Shown piece after piece: positions 8,465 to 18,200 of a DNA stretch of 64,000 nucleotides (within the stretch, counting starts at the first letter, position 1; every line of letters begins with the position of its first letter). The translations under genes were made by a program, and so were the position numbers. The notes under the pieces were generated by a model that saw only the letters and a program-made list of their open reading frames with translations, was not told where the DNA came from and searched no databases. The DNA comes from Chitinophaga parva (GTDB taxonomy: Bacteria > Bacteroidota > Bacteroidia > Chitinophagales > Chitinophagaceae). The DNA is taken from contig NZ_QCYK01000002.1 in NCBI RefSeq assembly GCF_003071345.1, positions 868,001 to 932,000 on the forward strand, read 5' to 3'.

Positions 8465-10009
8465 TTAAAAGTACCCGTCATTCTGTTTCATTTTAGGATT
8501 CAATCCCACCTCCGGTTGCGGAATAGGGAACAGGAGATTGTGCCCGTCGATCACATAAGCATCAGACGCCAGGAAGGTCTGTTCTTTCTTGATCACCACG
8601 CCAAAATCGTTGATCGTGGTCAGCGCTTTGCCCGTTCTCAAAAGATCTTCCCAGCGGTGGTTCTCAAAAGCCAGTTCAATCCTGCGCTCGTGGTAGATCG
8701 TATCGCGCAGGTGTGCCTGGTCTGTGATGGTAACATCCGGCAGTCCCGCTCTTGTTCTCACCCTGTTGAGCGGTGTTAATGCCTCCGCTGATTTACCTTC
8801 TTCGTTTAATGCCTCTGCCAGCAGCAACAAAGCATCTGAAAAACGGTAGATGGGGAAGTTGTCGCTGGAACCAGTGGTAGCAGGCAGGGGAGCATGCAGG
8901 TACTTTTTGATGTAAGGCACGCCCGTTTTGCCTGTTGCAGGTACATAATTCACTACACTTTTTACCGCCGAATAAACCAGGTAATTACTGGCATTGTAAG
9001 TGCCCTCTATAACGCCAATAGAAGCCTCCAGTCGCTTATCCCCGGGCTCATAAGCATTGATGAGCTGCCAGGTGGGCGTGTTCCACCCACCGGTGCTGGT
9101 GTTGTTGATCGTGATGCCCGTCAGCAATTTAGTGTCTGTACTTCTGGGCAGGAAATGGAAAGACAATACATTAGGCCTGGACCCCGTGGCGGTGCCACCC
9201 AGGAACTGGATCTCGAAAAGGGACTCCCGGCTGTTCTTGTTGTCTGGTGAAAATGCTGCCGCGTAGTCGGTATTCAGGTCGTAACCCATGGTAAGCAGGG
9301 TATTTAACAGTGCTTCCGCATCGCCCCATTTTTTCTGTACCATGTACACTTCTGCCAGCAGGATGGTGGCGGCACCCTTTGTAGCTTCGCCTGATTGCGG
9401 GAATTTTGCCGGCGCCTTCAATTCTTTAATGGCATCCTGTGCATCTGCAATGATCTGTGTATACACCTCATCCGTGGTGGAGCGTGCTTTGAATGCCTGG
9501 TCTGCGGTGGTCACCTCGTGCAGGAACAGGGGCACGCCGCCATACAGGCGTACGAGCTTGAAATAGTTCAATGCCCGCAGGAATTTGGCCTGGCCGTCAA
9601 AGAGCGCTTTTGCAGAATCAGAGATCTGGGCGGCCGGCAGGCGGTCTATCACAATGTTGCAGCGGGAAATGCCGGTATAGCTATGCTGCCACGTTGCATT
9701 TGCGTAATCGTTGGTAGAAGTGTTGGTGAAATCTGAAATGTTTTCCCGCTGTACAATGGCAGTACCCCGGTTGCCGGGAATGGGCTGGTACACGGTATTG
9801 TCAGAGTGCATCTCAGACGTGAAGTAATCGTTTACCAATACATCGCCCAGTGGCGTGTATGCAGCGGTTACAGCAGCGCTGAATTGGCTTTCTGTTTTAT
9901 AGAATGTTCCCGCCGTATAAGCATCTTCCGGGCTTAATTCTATGAAATCCTTTTTGCAGGATGTCAGCGCTACGGCTATTATTAAGGTGATATAAACGGA
10001 TCGTCTCAT
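8465..10009 (-). CDS. SusD/RagB-family nutrient-binding lipoprotein (pair 1)
   Basis: The chosen start (ATG 10009, 514 residues) gives a clean lipoprotein signal: MRRSVYITLIIAVALTSC with the lipid-modified cysteine at residue 18. A start further upstream would bury it. SusD proteins sit on the outer leaflet as a lid over the SusC channel and bind glycans. The early region (SPEDAY, TFYKTESQFSAAVTAAY) and the C-terminal R-RIELAFENHRWEDLLRTGK segment are typical of RagB/SusD. It is 19 bp downstream of its susC and ends at the shared terminator. No enzyme is linked to this pair, so the substrate is unknown. Confidence 0.92.
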   Translation of the reverse strand: MRRSVYITLIIAVALTSCKKDFIELSPEDAYTAGTFYKTESQFSAAVTAAYTPLGDVLVNDYFTSEMHSDNTVYQPIPGNRGTAIVQRENISDFTNTSTNDYANATWQHSYTGISRCNIVIDRLPAAQISDSAKALFDGQAKFLRALNYFKLVRLYGGVPLFLHEVTTADQAFKARSTTDEVYTQIIADAQDAIKELKAPAKFPQSGEATKGAATILLAEVYMVQKKWGDAEALLNTLLTMGYDLNTDYAAAFSPDNKNSRESLFEIQFLGGTATGSRPNVLSFHFLPRSTDTKLLTGITINNTSTGGWNTPTWQLINAYEPGDKRLEASIGVIEGTYNASNYLVYSAVKSVVNYVPATGKTGVPYIKKYLHAPLPATTGSSDNFPIYRFSDALLLLAEALNEEGKSAEALTPLNRVRTRAGLPDVTITDQAHLRDTIYHERRIELAFENHRWEDLLRTGKALTTINDFGVVIKKEQTFLASDAYVIDGHNLLFPIPQPEVGLNPKMKQNDGYF

Positions 10010-10028
10010 GTTATCTGAAGCGTTTAAG

Positions 10029-13000
10029 TTATTTGAATGTAGTGGTGAGGCCCAGGGAGAATGTTCTGGGAATAGGATAGGCATTTTCATCAATGCCCAC
10101 GCCGATGGTAGGATCTGAACCGCCCACGTTGATCTCGGGGTTCATGCCGGAATAATGCGTAAATACAAAGGCCTGCTGTACCGATGCATACACCCGTAAA
10201 TTGGAGATCATGCTGCTTTTCAGCGGCACACTGTAACCCAGAGAGATGTTCTTCACCGCTAAGTAAGAACCATTTTCAACCCACTGGGAATTAACAGATC
10301 TTCCCAGTGCCGTGGTGCCCGTTTTGGTACGGGGGTAAATGCCGGAACCCGGGTTTGATTCAGAACGCCAGTGGTCCAGTGCTGCGGCCAGGGGGATCCT
10401 GGAGCCATCCATATTTGTCTGGTATGCCCATTTGGCGGCGTTCAGTATTTTGCCTCCTTCAGAGAAGGTCATGTCAATGTTAAGATCAAAATGTTTGTAG
10501 GAGAACCTGTTCACCAAACCACCGGTGAAAGTAGGCGTGGGGTCACCAATGAAAGTGCGGTCGTTCACATCGTCTATCACCCCGTCTTTATTAATATCCT
10601 TCATTTTGATGGTACCCACATCAGAGACGCCATTGGGATTGGCGGCAGTGGTCTGGTATTTTGCGGAGTTGGCCAGGTCGGCCGCATCTTTATATAATCC
10701 TTCAAATACGAAACCATAGAATTCACCCAGGTGGTGGCCCGTTTGCTGGCGGTAATAGTCAGAGGTGACGGTGTTATTTCTCCTGATGTAGCCGGGATCA
10801 ACCAGGTTGGTGATAAGGTTCCGGTCGAACGACATGATAAAGGTGGTGTTCCATTTTAAAGCGCCCACCAGGTTTTTGGTGCTCACACTCAGCTCATGTC
10901 CCCACATTTTCAGACCACCCACGTTGTAAATGATCTGCGAAAAGCCGGACGATACCGGGATGGCGCGTTGCTGAATCAGGCCATCGGATATTTTATGGTA
11001 ATAGTCATAGGTGAAGTCGATGCGGTTGTCCAGCACACTTACTTCCAGGCCAATGTCGAACTGTTTGTTGCGTTCCCAACGCAGGTCATTATTGGCAAGG
11101 CGGTTGATCGTTTGGCCCTGGGCCAGGGTGTTATTGAAATCATAGTAGTAAGTGCCGATGGTGGCCTGCGGGTCGTAGTTGCCAAAGAAATTATTGCCCG
11201 TGATGCCATAGCTGGCGCGCAATTTCATGAAGTTGATCGTTTTTACGGGCTTCATGAAATTTTCGTCGCTGATCACCCAGCCTGCGGATACAGAGGGGAA
11301 GTTGCCCCATTTCTGGTTTTCGCCAAACCTGGAGGAGCCGTCCCGGCGGATAGCCGCGCCGAGTAAATACTTTTGCTTGTAACTGTAATTCAAACGGCCA
11401 ATGCCGGAGATCATGGAGTACGCGCTGGCGTTGCTGCCGCCGGTAATGCTCGTTGCGGCATTCAGGTATTTGAGGTCATCACTCTGGAATCCAAGGCCGG
11501 TTAAAGTGTTGCTGTAAGTGCTGAATTTCTGGGCAGAATAACCAGCTAAGACTTCCAGCTCATGGTCTTTTGCAATGGTTTTGTGGTACACCAGGTTTGC
11601 CTCTGCCGTCCAGGAACCATTGTCCACAGCGGAACTGGTGCCGGTGGTCTGTCCTTCTGTGCCGGTTACCTGGCCGGATTGGAAATACTTCCTGGTCTCA
11701 GCGCCTTTATCTACCGCGATGTTTGTTTTGATGCTCAGGCCTTTTAAAAATTCATAGTTTAAATAGGCATTGCCCAGGATGCGGGTGGTGTAATAATCGT
11801 CATTGGTAAGATTGAACGTGGCCAATGGGTTGATATAAGCCACCATACCCGGAGAATACACGTTGCGTGCATAAGAGCCGTCGGGGTTGTAAGGGGAAAC
11901 CAGCGGGCTTGCCTCAAAAAATCTTTCGAAATAGCCGCCTACGCCGTCTGTACTGAGGCGGTTATTATGATCCACCCGGTAGCTTGGGGCAAGGTTCACG
12001 CCGAGTTTTAATTTGTTGTTGGCCAGGGTTACGTCCTGGTTCAATCTTACAGAATACAGCTTGGTGCCGTTGTTTACAATAACGCCCTGCTGCTCCTGGT
12101 AACCCGCTATCACGGTAGAGGAGGAGTGTTCCCGGGCAGACTGTATCACCAGGTCATAGCTTTGAATGGGCGCGGTGCGGGTCATTAGTTTGAACCAGTT
12201 GGTACCTTCGCCGTATTGGTCGGGATTGTCGTACGCCGCATGATAGTCGTCTGAAATTTTGTAGCCAGGTTCATACGCCAGGCCATCTTCCCCTCTTTCT
12301 TTCATGAAAGTGGCAAACTGTCTTGCATTCATGACATCGGGCAGCTTGTTGGTGGGTATTTTCTGGAATCCGTAATTGGCAGAAAATTCTACGGAAGATG
12401 CGCCTGCTTTTGCATGTCTTGTGGTGATAAGCACTACACCGTTGGCAGCCCTGGATCCATAGAGCGCGGTGGCAGATGCGTCTTTCAGGAAGCTGAAGCT
12501 TTCAATTTCCGCGGGATTGATGTTGTTGATGCTACCGGTGATGGGGGTGCCGTCAATCACAAAAAGCGGCTGGTTGCTGGAGTAGAACGATGCCGCGCCC
12601 CGGATAATAAAGCCAATGCCGCGCCCCGGCTGGCCGCTGTACTGGTTGATCTGTACGCCTGCCACCTTGCCCTGCAGCTGCTGTGCAAACTGCATTACAG
12701 GCATGTCCTGGAGGTTTTTGGATTGTACCGTGGCAATGGAGCCGGTCACCTCGCGCTGCTTTTGTTTACCATAGCTTACCGTTACCTCCTGCAGCTCCGA
12801 GCTGGCCGGTGCTAACGTGAAGCTGGCCGTAGCCGGTACATTACCGGTTACTTTTACGTTCTTCACTTCCGCTTTTGTAAAACCTACAAATGAAGCGGTG
12901 ACGGTATAGGTACCGGTGGGAACTGTCAGTTGGTAGTGGCCACTTACATCGGAGGTAGTGGCATACCTGGTGTAGGGGATCGTAATGGTGGCGCCAGCTA

Positions 13001-13139
13001 ACGGGTTGCCATCCTCCATTACTTTGCCGGAGATGATTCCTGATTGCTGCGCCCAGACGTGGTTGCACAGCAATACAAAAAAGAGCATTGGAAGCAAACT
13101 TCTCACAATGCTCCCAAAAAGAATAGGTCGCTTATTCAT
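10029..13139 (-). CDS. SusC/RagA-family TonB-dependent outer-membrane transporter (pair 1)
   Basis: Start at ATG 13139 (1036 residues). A signal peptide ends near VWAQ; then come a carboxypeptidase-regulatory-like beta domain (ISGKVMEDGNPLAGATITI, about 33-110), the TonB box region and plug (EVTVSYGKQKQREVTGSIAT; LFVIDGTPI; FLKDASATALYGSRAANGVV), and a 22-strand barrel ending in FSLGLTTTFK. It imports SusD-captured oligosaccharides with TonB energy. A longer frame starting at 13187 lacks a signal sequence at its N-terminus and is not chosen. The leader carries an unusual hairpin (13182-13201). Confidence 0.92.
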   Translation of the reverse strand: MNKRPILFGSIVRSLLPMLFFVLLCNHVWAQQSGIISGKVMEDGNPLAGATITIPYTRYATTSDVSGHYQLTVPTGTYTVTASFVGFTKAEVKNVKVTGNVPATASFTLAPASSELQEVTVSYGKQKQREVTGSIATVQSKNLQDMPVMQFAQQLQGKVAGVQINQYSGQPGRGIGFIIRGAASFYSSNQPLFVIDGTPITGSINNINPAEIESFSFLKDASATALYGSRAANGVVLITTRHAKAGASSVEFSANYGFQKIPTNKLPDVMNARQFATFMKERGEDGLAYEPGYKISDDYHAAYDNPDQYGEGTNWFKLMTRTAPIQSYDLVIQSAREHSSSTVIAGYQEQQGVIVNNGTKLYSVRLNQDVTLANNKLKLGVNLAPSYRVDHNNRLSTDGVGGYFERFFEASPLVSPYNPDGSYARNVYSPGMVAYINPLATFNLTNDDYYTTRILGNAYLNYEFLKGLSIKTNIAVDKGAETRKYFQSGQVTGTEGQTTGTSSAVDNGSWTAEANLVYHKTIAKDHELEVLAGYSAQKFSTYSNTLTGLGFQSDDLKYLNAATSITGGSNASAYSMISGIGRLNYSYKQKYLLGAAIRRDGSSRFGENQKWGNFPSVSAGWVISDENFMKPVKTINFMKLRASYGITGNNFFGNYDPQATIGTYYYDFNNTLAQGQTINRLANNDLRWERNKQFDIGLEVSVLDNRIDFTYDYYHKISDGLIQQRAIPVSSGFSQIIYNVGGLKMWGHELSVSTKNLVGALKWNTTFIMSFDRNLITNLVDPGYIRRNNTVTSDYYRQQTGHHLGEFYGFVFEGLYKDAADLANSAKYQTTAANPNGVSDVGTIKMKDINKDGVIDDVNDRTFIGDPTPTFTGGLVNRFSYKHFDLNIDMTFSEGGKILNAAKWAYQTNMDGSRIPLAAALDHWRSESNPGSGIYPRTKTGTTALGRSVNSQWVENGSYLAVKNISLGYSVPLKSSMISNLRVYASVQQAFVFTHYSGMNPEINVGGSDPTIGVGIDENAYPIPRTFSLGLTTTFK

Positions 13140-13181
13140 AATGGTGATTGGTTGACAGCATTGACAGCATGGATTGGCCGG

Positions 13182-13201
13182 TTCCACGTGCGGACGTGGA
13201 A
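13182..13201. promoter_or_regulatory. Perfect hairpin in the leader of susC pair 1
   Basis: TTCCACGT and ACGTGGAA form a perfect 8-bp inverted repeat around GCGG, 43 bp upstream of the susC ATG. Between it and the start codon lies a tandem 9-mer (TTGACAGCA twice, about 13152-13169). There is no T run, so it is not a simple terminator. It may be an operator or an RNA structure in the mRNA leader. Confidence 0.45.
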
Positions 13202-13233
13202 GTACAGTTCTTGCATGGTTTTATTTCAGTGCG

Positions 13234-13241
13234 CAAAAGTA
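13234..13241 (-). promoter_or_regulatory. Possible -7 element for susC pair 1
   Basis: On the minus strand TACTTTTG fits the Bacteroidota -7 consensus TAnnTTTG, about 95 bp upstream of the susC ATG. No TTTG-type -33 element is seen at the right distance. From 13140 to 13527 there is no gene; apart from this site, the hairpin and the short repeats I see nothing else. Confidence 0.3.
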
Positions 13242-13527
13242 GCAGGGGTATGTTATGGCCGTGTTACCATGCTGTTAACTAAACATTAGATAATGGTTAA
13301 GCATATATAACGGTAATGTATAAACGCACGTTGCACAGAAGGGATTAAGCTGCAAAACGCCAGTTACGGGGAATACTTCCCTTCGGTTAGAGGCACAGGT
13401 GCTATGCATGTGTACCGCCGTAACGGGGACTGGGAATTTTCCGCGCGTAGGTGAGATGTTCTGTAGGCGGTATTGCTGGCGATCAGGAGCATTGGGGCGC
13501 AGCGGCAGGCAGTTTGTTGCACCGGGG

Positions 13528-13860
13528 TTAAAAGTAGAAATAGACCCCGGTGCCCCGGCTTATTGCTGCTTCAAAGAGAGATTTAATTTGAGCTACTTTG
13601 CCTGTGACATTGGTTGCAAAGAGGGCACTTTGCAATACTTTTTCTAATTTTTCTTTCTCTTCTATGCACTCATCTTCGTAGTCATCAATATTTACACCGG
13701 CTATATGATTTATAAGGTCAAAAAAACCTGTTCTTATTAATTCTTTAAATTCGGTTTGGCTCAATGACAGTTCCATTAATTGCGATGGAGTTGCCGTGTC
13801 GTGATCTAAAGCGATTTGAGCTGCTTTGTCTTTCGGGACAAGTATTATTTTACGTTCCAT
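13528..13860 (-). CDS. Small acidic protein of unknown function
   Basis: A 110-residue protein, starting MERKIILVPKDKAAQIALDH, with an acidic helical middle (DDYEDECIEEKEKLEKVL) and no signal peptide. It lies 68 bp downstream of the LacI-type gene on the same strand, so it could be co-transcribed. Its DNA is clearly more AT-rich than the flanking genes and its codons are less biased, which suggests recent transfer or an orphan remnant. I recognise no family. The size and composition would fit an immunity or antitoxin-like protein, but no partner is adjacent. Confidence 0.55.
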   Translation of the reverse strand: MERKIILVPKDKAAQIALDHDTATPSQLMELSLSQTEFKELIRTGFFDLINHIAGVNIDDYEDECIEEKEKLEKVLQSALFATNVTGKVAQIKSLFEAAISRGTGVYFYF

Positions 13861-13928
13861 CAGTTATGGGTGTTATTTAATTTAATCTTACGGCAGGTGT
13901 TCATAAAGCGGGCGTTAGCCGCCATTCA

Positions 13929-14987
13929 TCATCCCCGCTTCCTCTTCGCCCCGCTTTCTTCCTTCTTCACCGAAGAATCCCGCACGATCAATTTCGTCTT
14001 CAACTGCACACAAGGCGCTTTCCGTGCGGAATAATCCCCCTTCAGCTTCATCTCTCCCAACAACAACCGCGCAGACTCCCGCCCGATGTCCATCGTAGGC
14101 TGTGACACCGTAGTCAGGCTGGGAGACACCAGCTGCGCTGAAAAGTCATTACTAAACCCTACCACCGCAATATCATCCGGTATGCGCAGTCCCTTCTCTT
14201 TCACCACTTCCATCGCTGCAATGGCCGTGGGGTCATTGATCGCAAACAACGCATCCGGTGGTTGTGGCAGGTCCAGGAAATGTTTCATATAAATGCGCAC
14301 CTTTTCAATACTCAGGTCGTAAGACAGCATCAGCGCGGGGTCCACGGGGATCTTGTGTTTCTTCAATGCATCCAGGTAGCCCTGGCTCCGCAACCTGGAG
14401 TTGATCAGGGAATCCGGCCCTGCCAGGTGCGCTATGCGGCGCCGCCCCGTTTTAATAAGGTGCTCCACCGCCGTCATGGCCGCAGCATAATCATCTATCA
14501 CTACATTCGGGGCATTCAGTTCTTCACTCACGCGGTTAAAGAGCACCAGCGGGATGCCATGTCTTTGCACCATGCGGAAGTGGTCAAAGTTGCGCGTCTC
14601 CTTTGTGTGCGATGCAATGATGCCATCCACCCGGTAGGAGAGCAGCAGTTTCACGTTTGCCACCTCTGCATCGTACGACTCATTATTATGACAGATCACC
14701 GTTTGATAGCCCTCTGCCTGGAACACTTCCTGGGCGCCCAGGATTACCGAGGGGAAGTAAGTGGACATAAACTCGGGCACCAGTATACCGATGGTATTGG
14801 TCTGGTGCAGGGAAAGCCCGAGCGCCAGCGAGTTTTTCTGGTAGTCCATTTCCTGGGCAAGGTCCAGCACCGCCTTGCGCGTACGGGGATTCACATTGGG
14901 GTGGCCGGTGAGTGCGCGGGAAACGGTGGATTTGGAAATATTCAGCTGTTTGGCAATGTCGATGATCGACGTGTATTTCGTCTTCAT
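13929..14987 (-). CDS. LacI/GalR-family transcriptional regulator
   Basis: Start at ATG 14987 (352 residues). The N-terminus is a classic LacI helix-turn-helix (SIIDIAKQLNISKSTVSRAL, then GHPNVNPRTRKAVLDLAQEM with the hinge). The rest is a periplasmic-binding-protein-like sensor (about 63-340; INDPTAIAAMEVVKEKGLRIPDDIAVVGF), so the inducer is probably a sugar. It is divergent from the susC of PUL 2, its likely target. A longer frame (start 15092) would run through the promoter and both operators and is rejected. Two palindromes overlapping or abutting its own promoter suggest autorepression. Confidence 0.92.
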   Translation of the reverse strand: MKTKYTSIIDIAKQLNISKSTVSRALTGHPNVNPRTRKAVLDLAQEMDYQKNSLALGLSLHQTNTIGILVPEFMSTYFPSVILGAQEVFQAEGYQTVICHNNESYDAEVANVKLLLSYRVDGIIASHTKETRNFDHFRMVQRHGIPLVLFNRVSEELNAPNVVIDDYAAAMTAVEHLIKTGRRRIAHLAGPDSLINSRLRSQGYLDALKKHKIPVDPALMLSYDLSIEKVRIYMKHFLDLPQPPDALFAINDPTAIAAMEVVKEKGLRIPDDIAVVGFSNDFSAQLVSPSLTTVSQPTMDIGRESARLLLGEMKLKGDYSARKAPCVQLKTKLIVRDSSVKKEESGAKRKRG

Positions 14988-15013
14988 ATTACGTGGAATA
15001 AAGCCTGATTTTT

Positions 15014-15043
15014 CAAAGATAACCATTTGGGAACATTCCCAAA
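15014..15043 (-). promoter_or_regulatory. Promoter of the lacI-type gene
   Basis: On the minus strand, TTTG (15043-15040) and TATCTTTG (15021-15014) are separated by 18 nt and match the Bacteroidota -33 TTTG and -7 TAnnTTTG elements. Transcription would start near 15007, about 20 nt before the chosen ATG. Operator O1 covers the -33 element and most of the spacer. Confidence 0.6.
15027..15042. promoter_or_regulatory. LacI-family operator O1
   Basis: TTGGGAACATTCCCAA has perfect 7-bp arms around a 2-bp centre, the usual LacI-family operator form. It overlaps the lacI promoter. Confidence 0.65.
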
Positions 15044-15046
15044 AAA

Positions 15047-15062
15047 ATGGGATCGTTCCCAA
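15047..15062. promoter_or_regulatory. LacI-family operator O2
   Basis: ATGGGATCGTTCCCAA is a weaker version of O1 with a central CG and TGGGA/TCCCA arms. Its centre is exactly 20 bp from that of O1, so both face the same side of the helix. Confidence 0.55.
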
Positions 15063-15097
15063 AAAAAACTTTACCGCAATTTTCTTTGCCATGTGAA

Positions 15098-15129
15098 TTT
15101 GTTTCGCAAAATTGAGCCCGGTAAGTTTC
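15098..15129 (+). promoter_or_regulatory. Possible promoter of susC pair 2
   Basis: TTTG (15098-15101), a 20-nt spacer and TAAGTTTC (one mismatch to TAnnTTTG) lie 84 bp upstream of the susC ATG and just downstream of operators O1/O2. Confidence 0.4.
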
Positions 15130-15212
15130 CTCCACGTTATAACAATACTGCTTTTTCCGCTACGGGCTTCATTTTGGAGCTACAGGGAGAGAGTAAGTAA
15201 AATTCCACATCT

Positions 15213-18200
15213 ATGTCAAAATATGTACCGGTGACCCGGTGGCTGATGTTGGGAATTTTCCCAATATTATTATGCTCACTGCGGGCTTTTTCCCAATCCC
15301 ATGTAATTAAGGGTAAAGTGCTGGCCGCAGAAAACGGCAGCCCACTCGTAGGGGTGAGCATTCGCGTGCAACAGGGCACGGAAGGTGCCGTGTCTAACCT
15401 GGATGGCTCCTTTTCCCTCTCTTCCACAAAGGCACATCCCGTGCTGGTCTTTTCCTTTACCGGCTATCTTTCCAAAACAGTTCCCATCGGCAACCAGCAA
15501 AGCCTGGTGGTGGCTCTGGAAGTAGATCCCAAGGCCCTCGGTGAAGTAGTGGTAGTAGGTTACGGCACCCAAAAGAAAGGGGACGTAGCCGGCGCCATCA
15601 CCTCTGTAAAATCTGCCGACATCCGCCAGACGCCGGTGGCCAACGTAGTGCAGGGTATACAAGGCCGCGTGCCCGGGGTACAGATCACGCAAAACTCTGC
15701 CGCTCCCGGTGGCAGCGTAAGTATGCGCATCCGCGGTGTAAACTCTATCAATGGCACGTCTGAACCGCTCTACGTAGTGGACGGTGTACAGTTGTCCAAC
15801 ACCCCGCTTTCCGGCGATGGGCAGGGCGGCATCACACAACTGAGCCCCTTGTCCACCATCAACCCGGACGACATTGAATCGGTAGCGGTGTTGAAAGACG
15901 CATCTGCCACTGCTATTTACGGCGCCCGTGGTGCCAATGGCGTGGTGCTTATCTCCACCAAACGTGGCCAGTCCGGCAAAGCCATTGTTACCTACAGCGG
16001 CTACTATGGTGATCAGGATGCCACCAGGCGTATGCATATGATGAACGCCACTGAGTTTGCACAACTGGAAAATGATATCTACCACACCAGTGTTTATCCT
16101 AACCCTGATACCCTGGGCGAAGGCGTGAACTGGCAGGACATGATCTTCCGCAACGCACCTATAGAGAACCACCAGATCTCTGTAAGCGGCGGTAATGATA
16201 AAACACAGTTTGCCATGTCTGGCAACTACTTTAAGCAGGATGGGGTGATCATCAATTCTGATTACACCCGTTACGCATTCCGCCTCAACCTGGACCACCG
16301 CGTCAGCAACCTCCTGAAAGTAGGTACCAGCCTGTATACAAACTACAGCGTCAATAGCACGGTGCCCACTGCATCTACCAGTATTGATGCGGGCGCGGTA
16401 ACCCAAAGCATCCTCGGTGCCGCTATGGGGGCGCCGCCCACCCTGAAGCCTTACAAAGCAGATGGCACGGTGTGGCCCTTTGGCGACCAGATGGATGGCC
16501 GCTACCGCGAAGTGGTAAATCCCCTGGGCCTTGCGCAGATCCTGAACCGCGAAAAGACCGCGCAAACATTGGCCAATATCTATGCGGAATTTACTTTCTT
16601 CAAAGGCTTTACCTACCGCGCCAATTTTGACCCCGTGATCTCCAGCACCCTGCGTGACTACTACTCTCCGCGCTCCATCATGAACTCGGCAGACCTGATA
16701 GCCGGTGGCGGTACCGCGGTGAAGTCCAATACCTACAATGTATCCCTGCTGCATGAAAGCATTCTTACTTACCAGACCACCATCAAAAAGGATCATTCCC
16801 TGAAAGTGACGGGTGTATTTGCCACCCAGTCTGGTAACGTAAATAACAATACCATCAATGCTTCTAACTTCCCCAACGATGCCACGGAGAACGAGGCCCT
16901 GCAACTGGCAGTGAACCGCACGGTGAGCAGCTGGAGAAGTAAGGACCGCCTGGACTCTTACATGGGACGCATCAACTACGGCTATAAGAACCGCTACCTG
17001 GTAGACCTCATTACCCGCGTGGATGGTGCATCCAAGTTTGGGGAGAATAACAAGTACGGCTTCTTCCCCGCAGGTGCAGTGGGATGGCGCGTTTCCGAAG
17101 AGCCCTTCATGGCCAACATACGTGCTATCAGTAACCTGAAACTGCGCGCCAGCTATGGGCTTACGGGCAATGCGGGCGCTATTGGCGCTTACCAGTCGCT
17201 GGCTACTGTGGGTGCTACGGGCAACTATTTCTTTAACCACGTATCTTCCAGCGGCATTGCGCCCACGGGTATCCCGAATGCGGACCTGCGCTGGGAAAAA
17301 TCATTGCAGGCAGACATTGGCATAGACCTCAGCCTCTTCAACTCCCGCCTGAATTTTACAGCGGATGTGTATAACAAGAAAACCAAGGACCTGCTCTTTG
17401 TGCAGCAGTTGCCGCTTTCATCCGGTTATAGCGCTATCACGGGCAACTTTGCCAGCATGCAAAACCGCGGCGTGGAACTGGGGCTGGACGCAACGATCCT
17501 GGACAGCAAAGTGAAATGGAGTGTGGCGGCCAACGTGACCGTAAACCGCAATAAGCTCCTGAGCCTTGCCGGTGGTGTACAGGAATACACGGTGAGCAAT
17601 TACAGCATCCTGAAAGTGGGCCAGCCTTTGGGCCTGTTCAAGACTTACATCTTTGACGGTATTTACCAAACGGGTGAAGACATCCTGGCGGGTTCCGGCA
17701 GCCGCACCGGTGGTGTGAAGGTGAAGGACCTCAACAATGATAAACAGATCACCGCGGATGACCAGCGTGTGATCGGTAATGCCAATCCCTCCTTCATTTA
17801 CGGCTTCTCTACCAATGTGAGCTACAAACGTTTCGACTTCAGTGCATTCCTCTCTGGTGTGCAGGGCAATAAAGTGTATAACCTGATCCGTTACACCTTT
17901 GAAAACCCGCTGGGCAACCGCAATATGTACCAGGCGCTGGTGAACCGCTGGTCGCCCACTAACCCGAGTAATGAATATGTGAGCGGCTTCCAGGGCGGCC
18001 GTATCCCGCTTACAGACCGCTTTATGGAAGACGGCTCTTACCTGCGCTGCAAGAACCTGACACTGGGCTACCATGTGCCGTTTAAGAAAGTGATCTCTTC
18101 CGCCCGCATTTATGCCAGTGTGAACAACCTGTTTACCATCACCAAGTACAGCGGCTTTGATCCGGAAGTGAACACGTTCGGTAACTCCAATACCCTCATT

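Noticed and set aside
13369..13381. GGGAA-TAC-TTCCC palindrome upstream of susC pair 1
   Set aside because: It resembles the LacI operators, but the centre has 3 bp instead of 2 and the outer TT/AA are missing, so a shared regulator is not supported.
14988..15092. N-terminal extension of the LacI-type regulator
   Set aside because: The extended frame would translate through both operators and the promoter; the HTH starts right after ATG 14987 as in the family.
15276..17240. Minus-strand open frame of 654 codons
   Set aside because: Fully antisense to the PUL 2 susC; GC-rich coding DNA often leaves such shadows open. Its translation shows no domain pattern.
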